Assembly (NCBI GenBank): GCA_034435615.1
Contig: DAOTWZ010000040.1
Span: 1-32,486, forward strand
Reading direction: 5' to 3'
Length of the DNA: 32,486 bases
From: H17-190 sp034435615
Lineage (GTDB): Bacteria > Chloroflexota > Dehalococcoidia > SM23-28-2 > HRBIN24
This document shows, in pieces, positions 1 through 6,941 of the stretch (the stretch's first letter is position 1; every line of letters begins with the position of its first letter). A model generated the notes under the pieces. It was given only the letters and a program-made list of their open reading frames with translations. It did not search any database and was not told where the DNA came from. The position numbers and the translations under genes are program-made.

Positions 1-173
1 TTGCCGAAGGAGAGGTAGCAGACGCGGCCTCCCGCCTCCACCAGCCGTTCCGCCCCCACCTCCGTGTCCGTCTGCCAAGAGAGGCCGTAGTCCTGAAGGA
101 AGCGCTCGATGGCGGCGTCGTCCACCGTTTGACGGCCTACCAGGTAGACTCGAGGCTCCCGGATGATCTCCAT
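1..173 (-). CDS. thyX: FAD-dependent thymidylate synthase ThyX, N-terminal part (cut by window edge)
   Basis: Reading the minus strand from an ATG at 171-173 gives an open frame of 57 codons that runs off the left edge. The residues include VYLVGRQTVDD near the start, SWQTDTEVGAE in the middle and GRVCYLSFG at the edge, which match the N-terminus of the ThyX family as found in Chloroflexota. ThyX methylates dUMP to dTMP using methylene-tetrahydrofolate and FAD/NADPH, and replaces ThyA. The diagnostic FAD-binding RHR motif would lie outside the window, so the assignment rests on the N-terminal resemblance. The region before the ATG has only a weak Shine-Dalgarno (GTGAGAG). A promoter with a palindrome lies 40-70 bases upstream. 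The gene upstream on the same strand is a lipoprotein, and the 144-base gap makes independent transcription likely. Confidence 0.8.
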   Translation of the reverse strand, partial: MEIIREPRVYLVGRQTVDDAAIERFLQDYGLSWQTDTEVGAERLVEAGGRVCYLSFG

Positions 174-207
174 AGCTCTCACGACCCGCGCCCGCCGGGG
201 CACAGCT

Positions 208-224
208 TGCCTACAGTGTAGGCA
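208..224. promoter_or_regulatory. Perfect 7-bp inverted repeat over the thyX -10 (operator candidate)
   Basis: TGCCTAC and GTAGGCA are exact reverse complements separated by AGT. The repeat covers the proposed thyX -10 and start site, where a repressor would block transcription. It could also form a small hairpin at the 5' end of the mRNA. No known regulator is assigned. Confidence 0.45.
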
Positions 225-243
225 GGGCGATGGCCCGTGACAA
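215..243 (-). promoter_or_regulatory. Predicted sigma70-type promoter of thyX
   Basis: On the minus strand there is TTGTCA (238-243), a 17-base spacer, then TACACT (215-220). The predicted transcription start is near 208, about 35 bases before the thyX ATG. This is a visual match; the -10 is imperfect. Confidence 0.5.
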
Positions 244-269
244 TACGTTCCCGCCACCGGCCGCCAGAC

Positions 270-288
270 CGCCGCCGGTCAGGCGGCG
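270..288. terminator. GC-only hairpin downstream of the lipoprotein gene
   Basis: Arms CGCCGCC (270-276) and GGCGGCG (282-288) surround a 5-base loop, 30 bases beyond the stop of the lipoprotein gene on the minus strand. There is no T-tract on either strand, so it may aid termination but is not a classical intrinsic terminator. Confidence 0.25.
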
Positions 289-317
289 CGATCCCGCCGC
301 CGACCAGGCCATGAGGG

Positions 318-854
318 CTAGGTCTGGGGCGGCCCCTGACAGGTGTGAGGCTTGTGGAGGCGGGCCTTGCCGTCCTCGTAGACCACGTCCTCGAAGACGC
401 CCTGCCGGCCGGCGTCCTGGCTGGGGCCGAAGAGGCCCCGGGAGAGGTTGTCCAGCCGACGCTGGACGCGGACGGGATCGGCCTTCACCTCCTCCCAGGT
501 GATGGCCTTAATGGCGGCCACCGCCTGGATCAGGAGGGCGCGGGGCTCCTCCCACCAGTCATCGCCCAGGTTCTGACGGGCCCGCTCGAAGGCGTCCCGC
601 CACGCCCCCTCGAAGTGCTGGCGGGAGCAGACGGAGCGCGTGTCCCGGTCCATATGCTCGTACAGGTCGCCCCAGTCCTGGCGGGCCATGGCGTCCAGGA
701 CGCCGGCCCCCATCTCCTTCACCTGCTCGAACTGCTTCCTGGTGAGCACCTCTCCGTCCACCGTCACCGATTCGTCCTGGCCGTCGCCGCCGCCCCCGCA
801 AGCGGCGGCGACGAGGAGGCACAGGGCAGCTGCCAGCAGCAACCACCGCTCCAT
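318..854 (-). CDS. Putative secreted lipoprotein of unknown function
   Basis: The 178-residue product has a short basic start (MERW), a hydrophobic stretch and the lipobox LVAAAC, followed by a Gly/Asp-rich tether. It is therefore expected to be lipid-anchored on the outer face of the cytoplasmic membrane. The mature part is mostly polar and probably helical (FEQVKEMGAGVLDAMARQDW, then DLYEHMDRDTRSVCSRQHFE), reminiscent of NTF2-like or DUF4878-type lipoproteins with a short conserved cysteine-containing segment, but I do not recognise the family. An in-frame GTG nine bases earlier (863) is possible. I prefer the ATG at 854 because AGGAAGG lies 10 bases before it and would run into the GTG. 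An extended -10 promoter sits 50 bases upstream. The next gene in the other direction (1023) also looks NTF2-like, so the two may be related in role. Confidence 0.65.
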   Translation of the reverse strand: MERWLLLAAALCLLVAAACGGGGDGQDESVTVDGEVLTRKQFEQVKEMGAGVLDAMARQDWGDLYEHMDRDTRSVCSRQHFEGAWRDAFERARQNLGDDWWEEPRALLIQAVAAIKAITWEEVKADPVRVQRRLDNLSRGLFGPSQDAGRQGVFEDVVYEDGKARLHKPHTCQGPPQT

Positions 855-902
855 AGGGGTCACCCCTTCCTGAATCCTGCTAAATCTCTTTATGTGGCCG
901 AG

Positions 903-911
903 ATTATAGCA
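903..911 (-). promoter_or_regulatory. Extended -10 promoter of the lipoprotein gene
   Basis: The minus strand reads TGCTATAAT, an exact extended -10 (TGnTATAAT). No good -35 exists, as expected for this promoter class. The predicted start near 896 gives a leader of about 42 bases. Confidence 0.6.
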
Positions 912-955
912 CTTTTCCGGCCGCCGGGTAGCCCCAGCGCCTGACGTTTATACGA

Positions 956-984
956 TTGACACAAGGGAAAGCGCTTTCTATATT
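956..984 (+). promoter_or_regulatory. Near-consensus sigma70 promoter for the 1023 gene
   Basis: TTGACA (956-961), a 17-base spacer and TATATT (979-984). It is one of the best promoter matches in the window and reads into the small gene at 1023. The spacer holds a perfect 12-bp palindrome. Confidence 0.7.
967..978. promoter_or_regulatory. 12-bp palindrome in a promoter spacer, LacI/CcpA-like operator
   Basis: GAAAGCGCTTTC is perfectly self-complementary with a central CG. This is the core of operators recognised by LacI/GalR-family proteins, including the cre sites of CcpA. It lies entirely between the -35 and -10 of the promoter at 956-984, so bound protein would exclude RNA polymerase. No LacI-family gene is in the window. 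Confidence 0.55.
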
Positions 985-1022
985 GGCCCGATGGGAGAGA
1001 CAGCTACCGACAGGAGGCGAGC

Positions 1023-1334
1023 GTGAGCCAGGAAGAGGTAGAGAAGGCGGTGCACCGCTTCTCCCAGGCCGTCGTCACCATGGACATCGGCCAGCTCATG
1101 AACGACCTGACCCCGGAGGCGATGGTAAAGCTGCAGGCAGCCGCCGGCGCCGGCATGGCCGTCCAGATCCAGGGCTACGAGGTGCAGAGCGTGGGCCAGG
1201 AGGGGGAAGACTGGGTCAGCCAGGTCAGGTACCTGGGGCCCACCAACTTCACCGCCCGCCTGGTCTGGCGCAAGCTGGGCAACGAGTGGAAGATAGCCGA
1301 CGCTGACGTCCTCTCCACGGAGCAGGGCGGCTAG
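1023..1334 (+). CDS. Small NTF2/SnoaL-like protein of unknown function
   Basis: The 103-residue product starts with GTG at 1023, with AGGAGG at 1012-1017 and a five-base spacer. An N-terminal helical part (VEKAVHRFSQAVVTMDIGQL) is followed by a short LTPEAM segment and then strands ending in VWRKLGNEWKIADADVL. This layout, and especially the W-K-I-x-D-A ending, is typical of NTF2-like (SnoaL/DUF4440-type) folds, where a cone-shaped pocket binds a small ligand or mediates dimerisation. No signal peptide or membrane segment is visible, so it should be cytoplasmic. No catalytic residues can be named. It has its own strong promoter with an operator-like palindrome and stands alone, followed by a GC hairpin. 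Fold assignment is by pattern only. Confidence 0.55.
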   Translation: MSQEEVEKAVHRFSQAVVTMDIGQLMNDLTPEAMVKLQAAAGAGMAVQIQGYEVQSVGQEGEDWVSQVRYLGPTNFTARLVWRKLGNEWKIADADVLSTEQGG

Positions 1335-1349
1335 GAAGCTATCTCCCCA

Positions 1350-1375
1350 GCGTCGGCCGGCCCGGCGGCCGACGC
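1350..1375. terminator. 10-bp perfect GC hairpin between convergent genes
   Basis: GCGTCGGCCG (1350-1359) pairs exactly with CGGCCGACGC (1366-1375) around a six-base loop. It sits 16 bases after the stop of the 1023 gene and before the 3' end of the convergent EF-G-like gene. No T-tract follows on either strand. It could serve as a bidirectional pause or RNA-stabilising end. The rest of 1376-1483 holds no recognisable gene. Confidence 0.4.
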
Positions 1376-1483
1376 GTCACCTCATGCGCAGCCGGGCGTC
1401 CGCCCCGTCCGCCAGCGCCAGCGACATCCCGTCAGAGCTGACCCGGCACCAGCTCGTCTGTCGAGCCTACTGCCTGATCGCGG

Positions 1484-3547
1484 CTAGGCCCGCTGGGCCT
1501 CCCGTTCCCGCTGCGCCTGCTCGATGATGCGCTGGGCGATGTGGGCCGGCACCTCCTCGTAGTGGTCGAAGCTCATGGTGTAGTAGCCCCGCCCCTGGGT
1601 GAGAGAGCGGAGGTCGGCGGCGTAGCGCTGGACCTCCGCCAGGGGGGCCAGCGCCTCCACCGTGGTGAGGCCCGGCCCGGCCGGGCTCATCCCCAGCACC
1701 CGCGCCCGCTTGCTGTTCAGGTCGCTGATGATGTCGCCGGTGTTGGCGTCGGGCACGGTGATGCGCATGCGCATGATGGGCTCCAGGAGCACCGGGCGAG
1801 CGTCCAGGGCGCCCTTGCGCAGGGCGTGAGCGGCGGCGATCTTGAAGGCGATGTCCGAGGAGTCCACCGGGTGGTCCTTGCCATCGAAGAGGACGACGCG
1901 CAGGTCCGTCAAGGGGTAGTGGGCCAGGACGCCCTCCTGCATCGCCTCCTGGACGCCCTTCTCCACGGAGGGGATGAACTGCTTGGGTATGGCACCGCCC
2001 ACTATCTGGTCCACGAACTCGAAGCCGGCACCCCGCGGCAGCGGCTCCAGCCGTATGGCGACACGGGCGTACTGGCCGTGGCCGCCCGTCTGCTTCTTGT
2101 GGGTGTACTCGGCGGTGGACTGGGCCATGATGGTCTCCCGGTAGGGGACGCGGGGCACCGCCATCTCGAGCTCCACGCCGAACTTACGCTTGATCTTCTC
2201 CAGGGCCACCTCCACGTGGGCGTCCCCCAGGCCGGAGAGAAGGGTCTCTCCGGTGTCCGGGTTGCGCTCCAGGCGCAGGCTGGGGTCCTCGTCCACGATA
2301 CGCTGGAGGGCGGAGCTCATCTTGTCCAGGTCTGCCTTCCCCTTGGGGTGAATGGCGGCGCTGAAGGCCGGCTCCGGGAAGACGATGCCCGGCAGGACGA
2401 GGGGCCGCTCACGGCTGCTCAGGGTATCGCCGGTGACGGTCTCGGTGAGCTTGGCCACGGCGCCCAGGTCGCCGGCCGTCACCTGGGGGACCTGGGCCTG
2501 GCCCTTGCCCCGCACCTGGTAGACAGGGCCGATGCGCTCCAGGGCCTGCTTGCGGGGGTTCCAGACCTGGGAATCGGCCCGCAGGGTGCCTGAGAAGACG
2601 CGGAAGTAGCTCAGACGGCCCACGTAGGGATCGGCCGTCGTCTTGAAGACCAGGGCCGCCAGGGGGCCGTCGGGGTCGGCCACCAGCTCTTCCCCCTCCT
2701 CGGTGGAGCAGGGGAGTTCAGCGGGGGAGGGGAAGAGACGGCAGATGGCGGAGAGGAGCGGCCCCATGCCCAGGAGCCGGGTGCAGGAGCCCACCAGGAC
2801 GGGCACCAGGGAGCCAGCCAGGATGGCCCGTCGCAGCCCGGCCACTATCTCCTCCGCCGTGAGCTCCTCCCCCTCCAGGTAGCGGGCCAGGAGTTCGTCA
2901 TCGGACTCGGCGGCGGCCTCCACCAGCTTCTCCCGGTAGGACTGGGCCTCCTCCTGGAGGGCGGCGGGGATATCGGCCTCCTGGTCCTTGTCGCCCAGGT
3001 AGGCCCGCATGGAGAGGAGGTCCACCACTCCCTGGAAGTCCTGCTGGGAGCCGATGGGGAGCTGCAGGGGGAGGCAGTGCTGCCCCCACACCTGTTGCAC
3101 CTGGGCCAGGGCAGAGGCGAAGTCGGCGTTCTCCCGGTCCATCCGGCTGAGAAACACGGCGCGGGGGAGGCGGCGCTCATCGGCCAGGCGCCAGGTGAGC
3201 TCGGTGCCCACCTGCACGCCAGAGGTGACGTCGATGACCACCAGGGCGGCGTCGGCGGCCCGCAGGCCGCAGATGACCTCTCCCAGGAAGTCCGGGTAGC
3301 CAGGGGTGTCGATGAGGTTGACCTTGTGGCCCTCCCACTCCAGGGGCAGGATGGAGAGGTTGATGCTGAACTGGCGTCGCTGCTCCTCGGGGTCCCAGTC
3401 GGAGGTGGTGGTGCCGTCCTCCACCCGCCCCAGGCGGGAGATGGCGCCGGCCCTGAAGAGCAAGGCCTCCGCCAGGGAGGTCTTGCCGGTGCCGCCGTGA
3501 CCGATGAGGGCCACGTTGCGGATAGAGCTGGACGGCCTGCTCGTCAT
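1484..3547 (-). CDS. Elongation factor G-like GTPase (EF-G type 2)
   Basis: The 687-residue product has the full EF-G domain layout: a GTPase with P-loop GHGGTGKT (16-23) and switch II DTPGYPDF (80-87), domain II, then domains III-V with KKQTGGHGQYARV. The G4 motif reads SRMD (134-137) instead of the NKMD of canonical EF-G, as is common in the EF-G-like paralogue group, whose roles differ from ordinary translocation (recycling or accessory functions have been proposed for some). I therefore do not call it fusA. The ATG at 3547 is chosen because GGAGG lies 10 bases upstream; the longer frame to 3598 would begin inside an AT-rich -10 element. The gene is transcribed alone, divergent from the GH18-like gene. 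No rpsL/rpsG/tuf neighbours are present, which again argues for the paralogue. Confidence 0.85.
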   Translation of the reverse strand: MTSRPSSSIRNVALIGHGGTGKTSLAEALLFRAGAISRLGRVEDGTTTSDWDPEEQRRQFSINLSILPLEWEGHKVNLIDTPGYPDFLGEVICGLRAADAALVVIDVTSGVQVGTELTWRLADERRLPRAVFLSRMDRENADFASALAQVQQVWGQHCLPLQLPIGSQQDFQGVVDLLSMRAYLGDKDQEADIPAALQEEAQSYREKLVEAAAESDDELLARYLEGEELTAEEIVAGLRRAILAGSLVPVLVGSCTRLLGMGPLLSAICRLFPSPAELPCSTEEGEELVADPDGPLAALVFKTTADPYVGRLSYFRVFSGTLRADSQVWNPRKQALERIGPVYQVRGKGQAQVPQVTAGDLGAVAKLTETVTGDTLSSRERPLVLPGIVFPEPAFSAAIHPKGKADLDKMSSALQRIVDEDPSLRLERNPDTGETLLSGLGDAHVEVALEKIKRKFGVELEMAVPRVPYRETIMAQSTAEYTHKKQTGGHGQYARVAIRLEPLPRGAGFEFVDQIVGGAIPKQFIPSVEKGVQEAMQEGVLAHYPLTDLRVVLFDGKDHPVDSSDIAFKIAAAHALRKGALDARPVLLEPIMRMRITVPDANTGDIISDLNSKRARVLGMSPAGPGLTTVEALAPLAEVQRYAADLRSLTQGRGYYTMSFDHYEEVPAHIAQRIIEQAQREREAQRA

Positions 3548-3590
3548 GGTGGAGATACCTCCGGGCGTAGTGTGGTGCCCTCTGGAGCAT

Positions 3591-3599
3591 ATTATCATA
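3591..3599 (-). promoter_or_regulatory. Possible -10 region of the EF-G-like gene
   Basis: The minus strand reads ATGATAAT in an otherwise GC-rich stretch, offering TATGAT (3594-3599) or GATAAT (3591-3596) as a -10, 40-50 bases before the ATG at 3547. No good -35 is seen. Confidence 0.35.
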
Positions 3600-3660
3600 C
3601 GCCGCCGCGGCCTTCACAGGGCGGGGCGGCGGGGCGTCCCTTCTCCCTGTGCCAGGGCTG

Positions 3661-3669
3661 TGATACAAT
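3661..3669 (+). promoter_or_regulatory. Extended -10 promoter of the GH18-rsmD-coaD run
   Basis: TGATACAAT fits the extended -10 pattern TGnTACAAT. The -35 position is poor. The predicted start near 3676 leaves a 50-base leader before the ATG at 3726. Confidence 0.4.
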
Positions 3670-3725
3670 CCCGCAGGACATAACTGACTAGGGCATCGCT
3701 ACGGCCCGGCCGCTTCCGGCCGCTG

Positions 3726-5876
3726 ATGATGGAGCCGCGTCGCCCCTATCGCCCGCCCCGCAGGCCTCCGGACCGGCCCCTGGCCCCGGCCCGGCGACAA
3801 CCTCCCCCTGGCCCGGCCCTCCGTGGAGCGCCTGGCCCCCGCGCCGCTCCGGGCGACCAGGGGCGCGACCCCGCCCCCCTCATCATCGTAGGCTTTCTGG
3901 CCATCATCGTCGTCGCTCTCGTGGGGGCGGTGGCTGCCTCTTGTTTGCTGCGCCCCGGCGCGGGCGAGGAGGCCACCGAGGTGGCCAAGGGGATCAAGGC
4001 CCGCGCCGCCGAGCTGCCGCCGCTGCCCCCCGGGCTGGTGCTGGCCAGCCACGACTTCCTCACCTTCGAGGTTGAGACGGAGCCCCCGGGCCCGGTGAAG
4101 CTGGGGCTCCCCTTGCAGGGCACCTACGCCGACGCCAGCAGCCTCGCCTTCTACACCTACGTGGACGGACGCTGGCAGCGGCTCCAGGACGTGGTCCTGG
4201 TCTCGGCGGAGGACTTCAAAGAGCCGGGCTGTCAGGCCAGCTCTTCGCCGCCGGCCAGCCCCCAGGTGGCCTGCGGCGAGTTCTCGCCCATCCCCCAGAA
4301 CCTGGCGGTGCTGGCCAGGCAGGCCCAGGTGCGGGTTGTGGCCTCCCTGCCCAGCGGCGCCTCCCTCCACGAGACCGGGCGGGAGGTGGCGGACGTCCTC
4401 AGCCCCCGGGACTACCGGCCGCGGGAGGACGGCTCCCTGGAGGGCCAGGCCACCAGGCTAGAGCCCAGGGAAGGGCAGGAGGTGCTGCCTACCGTCGTCG
4501 GCAGCACGCCGGAGGGCGCTCGGGCCGTCAACGCCATCCTGGCCGACGAGGCCAAGCGCCGCGCCCACGTCCAGGCCGTCCTGCGCCTGGTGGAGCAGGG
4601 CGATTTCGACGGCATAGACCTGGAGTACCCGGAGGTGGCCCCCCAGAACGGGGACGCCTTCCTGGAGATGGTGTCGGAGCTGGCGGAGGCGCTGCACGAG
4701 CGGGGACGCAAGCTCAGCCTCACCCTGGCCGCGCCCACCTCTTCCCCTGCCTATGACTGGCGCCGCCTGGGAGAGGCGGCGGACATGGTGCGTCTCCTCC
4801 CCGTGCTGGACCCCCTCGCCTACTGGCAGGAGATGCCGCGCGCGCTGCAACTCGCCACCGAGAGCGTGCCCCGGGAGAAGCTCTACCTCGTCCTCAACCC
4901 CTACAGTGTGCGCCGCCAGGGCAATCAGGCGGAGGCCATAGGTTACCAGCAGGCCATGCGCCTGGCCCTGGAGCTGCAGGTCAGCGCCAGCGGCACCCTC
5001 CGCCCCGGCGACCAGGTCTCCCTGGAGGCCCCCAATCTGGCCGGCGAGGGCTTACACTGGAACGATGAGGCCGCCTCCGTCGTCTTCAACGTGGGCGGCC
5101 AGGGCGACGACATGGTCTTCGTGGAGAACCTCTTCAGCGCTGCCTTCCGGGCGGAGATAGTGACCGCCTACGGCCTGGGGGGCGTCGTCCTGGCCGACGC
5201 CTCGGCCGAGGCCGACACAGCCGACCTGTGGCCGCTCCTGCGCTCCCTGCGGGAGGGCCGCGGTCCCACCCTCCAGCGCCCCAACGGGGAGGCCCTCCTC
5301 CCCCGCTGGCAGGCCAGCGAGGGGGACCTGGAGCCGTCCAGCGGCCCCCGCACCGTCTGGACGGCCCCCGCCCGGGCAGGGGAGCACACCCTGGAGCTGG
5401 TGATAAGCGACGGCGTGGCCCGCTTCGGGCGGCGCCTCAGCTTCCAGGTGCGCATCCCGCCCACCCCCACTCCTACCCCTACCCCTACCCCTACACCCAC
5501 CCCGACTCCAACGCCCACGCCCACGCCGACGCCGACGCCCACCTCCACCCCCACCATGGCCCTGGAGGTGCGCAAGACGGCCTCGCCCGAGAGCGGCCCG
5601 GCCCCCCTCGATGTCACCTTCGCCATCGTCGTCACCAACCGTGGCAGCGTCACCCTGACCAGCGTCGTCGTCCGCGACCCCGGCATCGGCCTGTCGGAGA
5701 CCGCCTGCGCCCCGTCCCTGGCACCGGGGCAGCGCTGTAGCGTGCCAGCCTCCGCTCGCTACGATAAACCGGGGAGCTACCCCAACTTCGCCGAGGCCTG
5801 CGGCAGCTTCGACGGGCGACAGGCGTGCGCGCAGGGCCTCGCCAGGGTGACCGTGCGACCAGCGGCCAACAGCTAG
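3726..5876 (+). CDS. Membrane-anchored GH18-like glycosidase with Thr-Pro linker and DUF11-like domain
   Basis: The 716-residue product has a Pro/Arg-rich cytoplasmic tail (1-50), one membrane segment (about 51-75) and a large outer part. A beta-rich region (about 100-200) precedes a barrel-like domain with DFDGIDLEYPEV at 293-304. This matches the DGxDxE active-site signature of glycoside hydrolase family 18 and related cortical-lytic proteins, with E300 as the expected proton donor. After an Ig-like stretch (about 540-575) come about 16 Thr-Pro repeats (578-610), then a DUF11-type domain (LEVRKTASPES, then FAIVVTNRGSVTLTSVVVRD) with four cysteines. Acting outside the cell on chitin-like or peptidoglycan glycans is the likely role; the substrate is unknown. 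The ATG pair at 3726 has no good Shine-Dalgarno, so the exact start is uncertain. rsmD follows 20 bases after the stop. Confidence 0.7.
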   Translation: MMEPRRPYRPPRRPPDRPLAPARRQPPPGPALRGAPGPRAAPGDQGRDPAPLIIVGFLAIIVVALVGAVAASCLLRPGAGEEATEVAKGIKARAAELPPLPPGLVLASHDFLTFEVETEPPGPVKLGLPLQGTYADASSLAFYTYVDGRWQRLQDVVLVSAEDFKEPGCQASSSPPASPQVACGEFSPIPQNLAVLARQAQVRVVASLPSGASLHETGREVADVLSPRDYRPREDGSLEGQATRLEPREGQEVLPTVVGSTPEGARAVNAILADEAKRRAHVQAVLRLVEQGDFDGIDLEYPEVAPQNGDAFLEMVSELAEALHERGRKLSLTLAAPTSSPAYDWRRLGEAADMVRLLPVLDPLAYWQEMPRALQLATESVPREKLYLVLNPYSVRRQGNQAEAIGYQQAMRLALELQVSASGTLRPGDQVSLEAPNLAGEGLHWNDEAASVVFNVGGQGDDMVFVENLFSAAFRAEIVTAYGLGGVVLADASAEADTADLWPLLRSLREGRGPTLQRPNGEALLPRWQASEGDLEPSSGPRTVWTAPARAGEHTLELVISDGVARFGRRLSFQVRIPPTPTPTPTPTPTPTPTPTPTPTPTPTPTSTPTMALEVRKTASPESGPAPLDVTFAIVVTNRGSVTLTSVVVRDPGIGLSETACAPSLAPGQRCSVPASARYDKPGSYPNFAEACGSFDGRQACAQGLARVTVRPAANS
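5457..5555 (+). repeat. Low-complexity Thr-Pro coding repeat
   Basis: About 100 bases of CCNAC(N)-type hexamers (CCTACC, CCCACG and similar) encode alternating Pro and Thr, forming a stiff extracellular linker. The third-base changes show it is selected as protein more than as exact DNA repeat. The complementary strand is rich in G-runs and could form G-quadruplexes. It is a likely site of length variation by slippage. Confidence 0.85.
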
Positions 5877-5896
5877 CGTGGAGGAGGGGAGCGAGG

Positions 5897-6439
5897 ATGA
5901 GGATCATATCCGGACAGGCCAAAGGGAGACGCCTCACCGGCCCCTGGGGACGGGGTACTCGCCCCACCTCCAGCCGCACCCGGGCCGCCCTCTTCTCCTC
6001 TCTGGAAGCCACGGGCGTCGACATGGGCCGCGTCCTCGACCTCTACGCCGGCAGCGGCGCTCTGGGGATCGAGGCCCTGAGCCGCGGTGCCGCCTGGTGC
6101 GACTTCGTGGAGCGGAGCCCGGCCGCCTGCGCCGCCATCCGCGAGAACCTGCGACGGGCCGGCCTGGCCGGGCGGGCGGCCGTCCACTGCAGCGCCGCGG
6201 AGAGGGCCCTCCCCCGGCTGAAGGGCCCCTACACCCTGGTGCTGGCCGACCCGCCCTACGACGACCCCTCCGCCCTCGCCGTCCTGGAGCGGCTGGCCCG
6301 CTCCACCCTGGTGGAGCCGGGGCGGACCGTCCTCGCCCTGGAGCATCGCAGCCGCCAGTCGCCCCCGTCCCTCATCGGGCCCTTGCGTCTGACCAAGACC
6401 CTTCGGCACGGCGACAGCGCCGTATCCCTGTACCGATAG
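5897..6439 (+). CDS. rsmD: 16S rRNA (guanine-966-N2)-methyltransferase RsmD
   Basis: The 180-residue protein begins MRIISGQAKGRRL, the typical RsmD start, at ATG 5897 with AGGAGGGG seven bases upstream. A longer in-frame reading from 5825 would overlap the upstream gene and lacks homology. Motif I of the SAM-binding Rossmann fold is DLYAGSGALGIEALSRGA, and the catalytic motif IV is DPPYDD, as expected for exocyclic-amine N2 methylation of guanine in the 30S subunit. Length equals the family norm. The TAG stop overlaps the Shine-Dalgarno of coaD, so the two should be translationally coupled. rsmD-coaD is a widespread pair. Confidence 0.93.
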   Translation: MRIISGQAKGRRLTGPWGRGTRPTSSRTRAALFSSLEATGVDMGRVLDLYAGSGALGIEALSRGAAWCDFVERSPAACAAIRENLRRAGLAGRAAVHCSAAERALPRLKGPYTLVLADPPYDDPSALAVLERLARSTLVEPGRTVLALEHRSRQSPPSLIGPLRLTKTLRHGDSAVSLYR

Positions 6440-6449
6440 GAGGTGTAGC

Positions 6450-6932
6450 TTGGTCATCGCTATATACCCCGGCCGCTTCGACCCGGTGACCAACGGTCAC
6501 CTGGACATAACGCGGCGGGCGGCGGCCCTGTTCGAGCGGCTGGTGGTGGCCGTCTACGACCTGCCGCCCCAGAGCTGCCTCTTCTCCACCGAGGAGCGGG
6601 TCTCCCTCTTCCGCCAGGCGGTGGCGGAGATGCCCAACGTGGAGGTGGAGGCCTTCCAGGGGCTCACGGTGGAGTTCGCCCGCCTCAAGGGGGCGCAGGT
6701 GCTGGTGCGGGGGATCCGGGCGGTGACCGATTTCGAGGCGGAGTTCAGCATGGCCCTCATGAACAAGAAGATGGCGCCGGAGCTGGAGTCCGTCTTCCTC
6801 ATGACCAGCCTGGAGCATCTCTTCGTCAGCGGCCAGCGCATACGGGAGGTGGCCAGTCTGGGCTACGATGTCTCGGCCCTCGTGCCTCCCCACGTGGCGG
6901 AGGCGCTGCGTCGCAAGTTCGGCAGGCCCTAG
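6450..6932 (+). CDS. coaD: Phosphopantetheine adenylyltransferase CoaD (TTG start)
   Basis: The 160-residue product carries YPGRFDPVTNGHLD at the N-terminus, containing the nucleotidyltransferase (T/H)xGH motif as TNGH. It also has LVRGIRAVTDFEAEF and MALMNKKMAPELESVFLM, all diagnostic of CoaD. The enzyme transfers AMP from ATP to 4'-phosphopantetheine in CoA synthesis. The C-terminal ATP-binding segment reads FVSGQRIREVASLGYDVS rather than the usual SSSxVRE, a mild variation. The start is TTG at 6450: AGGAGGTG (6438-6445) lies four bases before it, and residues VIAIYPGRF follow immediately as in homologues. rsmD upstream ends inside the Shine-Dalgarno. A coiled-coil gene follows after nine bases. 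Confidence 0.93.
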   Translation: MVIAIYPGRFDPVTNGHLDITRRAAALFERLVVAVYDLPPQSCLFSTEERVSLFRQAVAEMPNVEVEAFQGLTVEFARLKGAQVLVRGIRAVTDFEAEFSMALMNKKMAPELESVFLMTSLEHLFVSGQRIREVASLGYDVSALVPPHVAEALRRKFGRP

Positions 6933-6941
6933 GAGGCGACC

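Noticed and set aside
345..944. 199-codon plus-strand frame
   Set aside because: Antisense to the lipoprotein gene, and it runs across that gene's promoter.
1376..1483. Minus-strand fragment ending SLALADGADARLRMR
   Set aside because: About 30 codons between stops, no good start, promoter or Shine-Dalgarno; possibly a remnant but not supportable.
1541..2593. 350-codon plus-strand open frame
   Set aside because: It is the antisense shadow of the EF-G-like gene, caused by high GC; product is His/Gly/Leu-rich with no motif.
5457..5555. Tandem repeats resembling a CRISPR or minisatellite
   Set aside because: Repeat unit is 6 bases, within a continuous coding frame for Thr-Pro, with no spacers.
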